Of a DNA stretch of 9,028 nt, positions 5,484 through 9,028 are shown piece by piece. This stretch comes from JAGVXD01 sp964554415 (GTDB lineage: Archaea > Nanobdellota > Nanobdellia > Pacearchaeales > GW2011-AR1): the NCBI GenBank assembly GCA_964554415.1, contig CAZKON010000035.1, positions 1 through 9,028 on the forward strand. Direction: 5' to 3'. The notes beneath the pieces were generated by a model that worked only from the letters and a program-made list of their open reading frames with translations, was not told where the DNA came from and did not search any database. The position numbers were made by a program, and so were the translations under genes. Numbering within the stretch: the stretch's first letter is position 1; every line of letters begins with the position of its first letter.

Positions 5484-6659
5484 TTATTTTGTCAGAAAAT
5501 CAATCTCTTCTTCTGAAAGGCGAAGCTGGTGCTGAACTTCCGGCTTTTGCAATATGGATTTGAGGAGAAAGAAATCACTCAACGCACGCTTTGTAGAGCA
5601 GTGCACCAAACGGGCATATTTCTTTGAGATGCTTTTCTTCTGCACAATTTTCTGGTTGTTCATCCAGATTTTGAGAATGCGTTTCGGAGGCTCATATTTT
5701 GTGAAACCTGAACTTGATTCATTCTTTGCGTACGAGACTCCTGCACTCTGGAAGATATTTTGGTAGATTAAAAAGCGCCAACTCTGATTTTTATAGATGC
5801 GACCTCTGAAAACGTCTGCATTTCCCAGCGCATAATATGCTTTCGTTAGTGATTCATTATTATATTCTCTGGGAATGTTTTCTTCAAGCCAGAGCAAGAT
5901 TTCATCAAGAGAGAGCTTTGTGCTATCAAAAAGATTCAGGAAGTCCTGCCGTTCTTTGAAGAGTCTGCGGAGAATATTAAATATGGTGTCTTCAACGTCT
6001 CTTTTCTCAGTAGTGTCTACTGCGAGTGAGTTATTTTGTGCATAAGATTGCAAGTCGTTCAATGCCGCGCGCAAATCTCCCTGTGATTTTATTGCGATTT
6101 TGCTGAAGAATGAGCTATCGCGTACAATACCTTCCTTTTCAGCAACTTTCCTTACAATGTCTGTAATCATTGTAGGCGAGAGAGACTTCATTTCAATAAG
6201 TTTGCATTTGCCTCTGAGTTGTGCTAGTTTCGATTGCCAGATGTCATTACAGGTCATGATAATCGGATGTTTTGTTTCTTCCAGAATGCGGATGAGTTCT
6301 GGAATTCCTCCGATGTCTGTGCCTGTTACCCCGTCTACTTCATCCATAAGCAGGACCTTGCCACGCTTGAAAAGACTCTGCTGGAGAGTTGCAGGTCTGA
6401 GTATTTCTTCTAGTTTTGCCCTGTTTCTGAGATCAGATGCATTGAGTTCCAATACTTCTATATTATTCTCATGCGCTGCGGCAAGCGCCAGCGAAGTTTT
6501 GCCTGTGCCTGCAGGTCCGTGTAGTATAGCTCCACGTCTTTTTGGGAATTCATGCAAGAACTTTTTTATGTCCTCGATTGCCTGTGTCTGGAAATGAATA
6601 TCTCTATATACACGCGCGCGGTATTTCTCAACTAGGCTGATGCCATTTGTTTGAATCAT
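5484..6659 (-). CDS. rfcL: Replication factor C large subunit (clamp loader)
   Basis: 391 aa from the ATG at 6659. With RfcS it forms the AAA+ pentamer that opens and loads the PCNA sliding clamp at primer ends. Walker A GPAGTGKT at 48-55, Walker B VLLMDEVD (D106, E107, D109), sensor 1 IIMTCND, sensor 2 GDLRAALNDLQ; a C-terminal collar domain ends in LSEEEIDFL. It lacks the SRC arginine-finger motif of small subunits, as expected for RfcL. There is no extension with a PCNA-binding (PIP) box after the collar, unlike many archaeal RfcL; the only PIP-like string, KRALSDFF, lies inside the collar. The ATG overlaps the stop of the preceding gene (ATGA at 6656-6659) and follows GGAG by 8 nt. A GTG at 6668 would add three residues but uses part of that ribosome-binding site. 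Confidence 0.93.
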   Translation of the reverse strand: MIQTNGISLVEKYRARVYRDIHFQTQAIEDIKKFLHEFPKRRGAILHGPAGTGKTSLALAAAHENNIEVLELNASDLRNRAKLEEILRPATLQQSLFKRGKVLLMDEVDGVTGTDIGGIPELIRILEETKHPIIMTCNDIWQSKLAQLRGKCKLIEMKSLSPTMITDIVRKVAEKEGIVRDSSFFSKIAIKSQGDLRAALNDLQSYAQNNSLAVDTTEKRDVEDTIFNILRRLFKERQDFLNLFDSTKLSLDEILLWLEENIPREYNNESLTKAYYALGNADVFRGRIYKNQSWRFLIYQNIFQSAGVSYAKNESSSGFTKYEPPKRILKIWMNNQKIVQKKSISKKYARLVHCSTKRALSDFFLLKSILQKPEVQHQLRLSEEEIDFLTK

Positions 6660-7000
6660 CTTATCCACTCCATGCTTTCAAAATGCACAGTTGGTTCGTT
6701 TGGATCAAATATGGCATGTACTCCATAAAAACCTGAAGTCCATATTTCGTCTTTTTCTCTTTTTAGGTGCGTTGATTCAAGAATGCTGACTGCTGCAATA
6801 GGGCGAGAGAGTTTGCCTCTTCCTGATGTAATGCATAATGGTATCGCACCTTTAAGCCAATAATTTCTTTGTCCTTTTTTAAGAAACTCATAAATTTCTC
6901 CAACTTCGATTTTTTTAGGAAGACACTCTTCTGGAAGTCTATTGCTAGAACCATATTTGCGTAATGCAATATCTGGATTGAATTCTATAGAAATGCCCAT
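6656..7000 (-). CDS. Uncharacterised 114-aa protein inside the clamp-loader operon
   Basis: I cannot name this family with confidence. It begins MGISIEFNPDIALRKYG, then LPEECLPKKIEVGEIYEFLKKGQRNYWL, and later SRPIAAVSILESTHL and an end rich in beta-strand-like stretches (WTSGFYGVHAIFD, VHFESMEWI). The predicted pattern (VGEIYEF...GAIPL...RPIAAVSIL) suggests a small mostly beta fold, possibly ASCH/PUA-like, but that is a guess. No signal peptide, membrane segment or metal cluster. The ATG at 7000 is 2 bp after the rfcS stop, and its stop overlaps the rfcL start in an ATGA, so it is tightly coupled to both clamp-loader subunits. Such spacing suggests matched expression and perhaps a replication-linked role. 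Reality of the gene is well supported; function is unknown. Confidence 0.75.
   Translation of the reverse strand: MGISIEFNPDIALRKYGSSNRLPEECLPKKIEVGEIYEFLKKGQRNYWLKGAIPLCITSGRGKLSRPIAAVSILESTHLKREKDEIWTSGFYGVHAIFDPNEPTVHFESMEWIR
6668..6671 (-). promoter_or_regulatory. Ribosome-binding site deciding the rfcL start
   Basis: GGAG 8 nt before the ATG at 6657-6659. The alternative upstream GTG (6666-6668) begins within this element, so the ATG that overlaps the previous stop is preferred. Confidence 0.5.
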
Positions 7001-7002
7001 GT

Positions 7003-7971
7003 CTATATTGCCTTGCCCTGTCCTGCCAGGACGAAAGATGCAAGGAGCGCTTGTAACTGCACAAATTCATCTGAACCTTCAATCATGCGAAATTCTGTTT
7101 CACCGGTTTTTTCTGTGAGGCGGACTTTTACTTCAGGCTCAACCTGCAGGTTCCAAATTTCCTTCTGGAGGAGTTTGATTATGTCTGTTCCTGAAATGCT
7201 TTCTTTTAACATTAAATCCAGAAGCTTGTCGCGTGCATTGACAAAGTCTCCGGCTAATGCATAGTCCAGTACAATGCGCAATCCCCCTGGCCTTGCTGAA
7301 GCAGCAATCATGTTAATTAGTTCTGCGTTGATATCTAAAGCTATGGAAGCAGTTGCCTGCAGAAGGTTAATCGCTCTTCTGCAGTCTCCTTCACTTGCTT
7401 CATAGAGAATTTGGTAAGCGTCTTCGCTTATCTTTAGTTTCTCATTTTCCGCGATGCGCCTGACAATCTCATTAATATCTTTTTTTTCAAGCAATTTAAA
7501 GCGAAAAACAACACAACGTGATTGTATTGGGTCTATGATATTGCTTGAGTAATTGCAGGACATAATAAATCTGCATGTATGCGTGTAATTCTCCATGGTG
7601 CGGCGGAGAGCTTGTTGCGCTTCCCTTGTTAAAGCGTCTGCTTCATCGAGAAATATTACTTTGAATGGAACATTCTCAATAGCTTTTGTGCGGGCAAAAT
7701 CTTTCACTTTCTGGCGGATAACATCTATTCCTCGTTCATCTGAGGCATTAAGCTCAAGGTAATTCTCGCGCCATGCTTCCTCAAAGAGTGCGCGTACCGT
7801 AATCAATGCAAGTGTTGATTTTCCAGTGCCTGCTGGACCTGCAAAAAGAAGATGAGGGATATTAAGAGATTGCACGAGAGAGCGGACACGCTTGATAATT
7901 TCCTGCTGTCCAACTACTTCTTCAAACTTCAATGGGCGATATTTCTCTGTCCAGATATCGTTCTGGCTCAT
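7003..7971 (-). CDS. rfcS: Replication factor C small subunit (clamp loader)
   Basis: 322 aa, normal length. Four copies join one RfcL to load PCNA. It opens with the family signature WTEKYRPLKFEEVVGQ; Walker A GPAGTGKS at 45-52, RFC box LNASDERGIDVIR, Walker B VIFLDEAD (D109-D112), sensor 1 FIMSCNYSSNII, and the SRC motif with arginine finger R152 in IQSRCVVFRF. Sensor 2 lies in GDCRRAINLLQ. The C-terminal collar domain is complete. First gene of a minus-strand operon with the 114-aa unknown gene and rfcL. Upstream is a consensus TATA box (8019-8026) giving a leader of about 25 nt, or a weaker TTTATGAA (about 7994-8001) that would give a leaderless start at 7971. Confidence 0.96.
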   Translation of the reverse strand: MSQNDIWTEKYRPLKFEEVVGQQEIIKRVRSLVQSLNIPHLLFAGPAGTGKSTLALITVRALFEEAWRENYLELNASDERGIDVIRQKVKDFARTKAIENVPFKVIFLDEADALTREAQQALRRTMENYTHTCRFIMSCNYSSNIIDPIQSRCVVFRFKLLEKKDINEIVRRIAENEKLKISEDAYQILYEASEGDCRRAINLLQATASIALDINAELINMIAASARPGGLRIVLDYALAGDFVNARDKLLDLMLKESISGTDIIKLLQKEIWNLQVEPEVKVRLTEKTGETEFRMIEGSDEFVQLQALLASFVLAGQGKAI

Positions 7972-8018
7972 CTTTTCACTTCCGATGCCTCTTTCATAAA
8001 CTTTTAGAGCACAGGCTT

Positions 8019-8026
8019 TTTATAAA
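8019..8026 (-). promoter_or_regulatory. TATA box of the rfcS operon
   Basis: TTTATAAA in the 67-bp gap between the eL41 stop and the rfcS start. Transcription would begin near 7996, leaving a ~25-nt leader with only a weak purine-rich ribosome-binding sequence (GGAAG). The element is palindromic, so direction is set by context. Confidence 0.5.
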
Positions 8027-8038
8027 GATTTGTATGAT

Positions 8039-8155
8039 TTATGCAGAGCGTTCGCGGTGCATGCGTCTCTTGCGCTTTTCTTTTTTAAGCCTTTTGCGCT
8101 GCCATTTCCATCTCATCTGGCGTTTTTTCTTCCAGCGTCGTGAGGATCTTTTCAT
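8039..8155 (-). CDS. rpl41e: Large ribosomal subunit protein eL41
   Basis: 38 aa, extremely basic: about half the residues are Arg or Lys. It starts MKRSSRRWKKK and its last 25 residues (beginning MRWKWQRKRLKKEKRKRRM) align without gaps with the 25-residue eukaryotic eL41 (MRAKWRKKRMRRL...QRSK). The N-terminal MKRxxRxWKKK extension matches the pattern I recall from Thermococcales L41e. eL41 is a single helix at the interface between the ribosomal subunits. The ATG (8155) has a TTTATAAAT box centred 26 bp upstream (8176-8184), so the transcript is probably leaderless. The box lies between this gene and the preferred start of the divergent GTPase gene. The gene is so short that automatic annotation may miss it. 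Confidence 0.88.
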   Translation of the reverse strand: MKRSSRRWKKKRQMRWKWQRKRLKKEKRKRRMHRERSA

Positions 8156-8175
8156 GTCATGGTAAGAAAAAGGAG

Positions 8176-8184
8176 ATTTATAAA
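8176..8184 (-). promoter_or_regulatory. TATA box of eL41
   Basis: TTTATAAAT on the minus strand centred 26 bp before the eL41 ATG (8155). It would fall inside coding sequence if the GTPase began at 8159, which argues for the later GTPase start. Confidence 0.6.
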
Positions 8185-8186
8185 GG

Positions 8187-8194
8187 TTTTTAAG
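8187..8194 (+). promoter_or_regulatory. TATA-like box of the GTPase gene
   Basis: TTTTTAAG centred about 26 bp before the ATG at 8216, immediately beside the eL41 TATA box, so the two divergent genes would have back-to-back promoters within ~60 bp. The match to consensus is moderate. Confidence 0.4.
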
Positions 8195-8215
8195 GCTCTT
8201 AAACAATTAAAAGAA

Positions 8216-8965
8216 ATGGGATTTTGGTTTGTTGTTGAGAGAGTTATTCGGGAAGCGCATCTTGTTTTGTTCATATTAGATGCGCGCATGCCAGAGCTTT
8301 CACGCAATAAAGAACTGGAGAATATCGCGGAAAAATATGGGAAACAATTGATTATGGTTTTTACGAAGATTGATTTAATGACTCCTGAACGTCTGAATGA
8401 ACTTTCCACGCAACATCCTGACGCATTTTTTGTATCAGGAACAAGAAATATTGGATTAAAGCAGCTGAAAACGCAGCTTTTGATACGGGGAAAACGTTTG
8501 GGCAAAGATTCGCCTAAAGTCGGCGTTGTTGGTTATCCAAATGTTGGAAAGAGTGCTATTATTAATGCGCTTGCACATCGTGCGCGGACAGCAGTATCTC
8601 CTAAGGCAGGCACTACAAGAGGCGTGCAGTTTGTTCGTGCAGGAAGCCTGAGAATTTTAGATTCTCCGGGGGTTATTCCTTTTGAAGATAAAGAGACAAA
8701 GCTTGGTCTGCTTGCGGCGAAAAATGTCGAGAAAATCAAGGATCCTGAGCGCGTTGCTGTAGAAGTTATCAAGTTATTTCTGGAGAAAGATAAGAAAGCT
8801 TTGGAGACGCATTATGGCATAATTATTGAGAGTGACGAGCCGTTAGATATTATCGAGCAAATAGGAAAACGCAGAGGTTTTCTGAAAAAAGGCGGAATTG
8901 TTGATGAGCTTAAGACAGCTATGACTATTGTTCGTGATTGGCAGACCGGGAAGCTGCGTCTTTAG
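8216..8965 (+). CDS. Circularly permuted GTPase, YlqF/RbgA-Lsg1 type, ribosome assembly
   Basis: 249 aa from the ATG at 8216. GTPase motifs appear in permuted order: G5 DAR (22-24), G4 TKID (50-53), G1 GYPNVGKS (106-113), G2 region GTTRG (132-136), G3 DSPG (149-152). This order defines the YlqF/YawG group, whose members help mature the large ribosomal subunit. G4 has Thr instead of the usual Asn, a substitution tolerated in other GTPases. The C-terminal ~90 residues (KTKLGLLAAKNVEKIKDPE onward, ending VRDWQTGKL) are the family's helical domain. An ATG at 8159 would add 19 basic residues (MVRKRRFIKVFKAL...), but it would embed the eL41 TATA box, has only a distant GAGGA, and the family-like sequence begins at FWFVVERVI. 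The neighbouring eL41 gene is also ribosomal. Confidence 0.88.
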   Translation: MGFWFVVERVIREAHLVLFILDARMPELSRNKELENIAEKYGKQLIMVFTKIDLMTPERLNELSTQHPDAFFVSGTRNIGLKQLKTQLLIRGKRLGKDSPKVGVVGYPNVGKSAIINALAHRARTAVSPKAGTTRGVQFVRAGSLRILDSPGVIPFEDKETKLGLLAAKNVEKIKDPERVAVEVIKLFLEKDKKALETHYGIIIESDEPLDIIEQIGKRRGFLKKGGIVDELKTAMTIVRDWQTGKLRL

Positions 8966-8976
8966 GAAATCTCTTT

Positions 8977-9025
8977 ATTTCAAACTGGGTGTAATACCCC
9001 GCAGCTTGCTGCGCCAGTTTGAAAT
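8977..9025. repeat. Nested palindrome (12-bp outer stem, 5-bp inner hairpin)
   Basis: ATTTCAAACTGG (8977-8988) is exactly complementary to CCAGTTTGAAAT (9014-9025). Between them, CGCAG CTTG CTGCG (9000-9013) forms a second hairpin directly against the right outer arm, and GGGT/ACCC (8987-8990, 8996-8999) could form an alternative pairing with the left arm. It starts 12 bp after the GTPase stop and reaches nearly to the window edge. It could serve as a transcription-end structure, but no T-run follows the last arm. GC-rich CCCGCAGC..GCTGC hairpins also occur in dispersed REP-like repeats, so a mobile or repeat origin is possible. Confidence 0.6.
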
Positions 9026-9028
9026 TAG

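Noticed and set aside
5590..5620. KRALSDFF in RfcL as a PCNA-binding (PIP) box
   Set aside because: It resembles QxxLxxFF but has Lys for Gln and falls in the helical collar domain rather than in an exposed tail.
6100..6597. 165-codon plus-strand frame opposite rfcL
   Set aside because: It lies wholly antisense to the Walker A and B region of a clear rfcL gene and its translation has no recognisable domain.
8079..8100. CTTTTTTAAG as a plus-strand promoter for the GTPase
   Set aside because: It lies within the eL41 coding sequence and reflects its Lys codons; it would need a leader of about 50 nt or more, while a closer TATA-like box exists at 8187.
1..9028. tRNA, rRNA or CRISPR array
   Set aside because: I saw no cloverleaf with conserved T-loop sequence, no rRNA-like conserved blocks and no regularly spaced repeats beyond the short promoter repeats.

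Overview
The window looks like a piece of a small, gene-dense archaeal genome, most likely a DPANN archaeon of the Woesearchaeota/Pacearchaeota type. The evidence is the archaeal information-processing genes (clamp-loader subunits RfcS and RfcL, ribosomal protein eL41, a circularly permuted ribosome-assembly GTPase), a HerA/DUF87 ATPase of the kind common in DPANN genomes, two toxin-antitoxin pairs of prokaryotic PIN type, and TATA boxes lying about 26 bp before start codons, as expected for archaeal leaderless transcripts. Base composition is AT-rich with short intergenic gaps. The lineage call is inference from gene family resemblance; no 16S or other definitive marker is present.

Layout. 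1-395 (+): the C-terminal end of a TrmB-like regulator whose N-terminal part is missing or broken. 398-1007 (-): a VapC-like PIN toxin and its AbrB-type antitoxin, with a 29-bp overlap and AATGGAA repeats around the promoter. 1053-2363 (-): a HerA-like ATPase whose best start is a non-canonical ATT preceded by a very strong ribosome-binding site. 2489-4084 (+): a membrane-anchored DsbA-like thiol oxidoreductase followed 18 bp later by a Mn-type superoxide dismutase. 4085-4908 (-): a second toxin-antitoxin pair (DUF3368 PIN toxin, RHH/UPF0175 antitoxin) with a duplicated 10-bp motif in its promoter. 4970-5422 (-): a small protein with an Arg/Gly-rich head, a zinc ribbon and an acidic tail. 5484-7971 (-): an operon rfcS - unknown 114-aa protein - rfcL. 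8039-8155 (-): a 38-aa gene for ribosomal protein eL41. 8216-8965 (+): a YlqF/RbgA-like GTPase divergent from eL41. 8966-9028: a nested palindrome running to the window edge.

How the genes fit together. The replication block makes the two clamp-loader subunits, with an uncharacterised conserved-looking protein translated between them. The right end is ribosome-related: eL41 and a large-subunit assembly GTPase fire in opposite directions from adjacent TATA boxes. The dsb-sod pair suggests extracytoplasmic thiol chemistry and superoxide defence, so at least occasional exposure to oxygen. The two toxin-antitoxin modules sit tail-to-tail against neighbouring genes and are the most obviously accessory parts. 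I do not see a wholly new multi-gene system here. The most unusual points are the apparent ATT start of the HerA gene, the unknown protein inside the clamp-loader operon, the spaced operator-like repeats of both toxin-antitoxin promoters, and the nested palindrome at the right end. No tRNA, rRNA, CRISPR array or transposase gene is seen.
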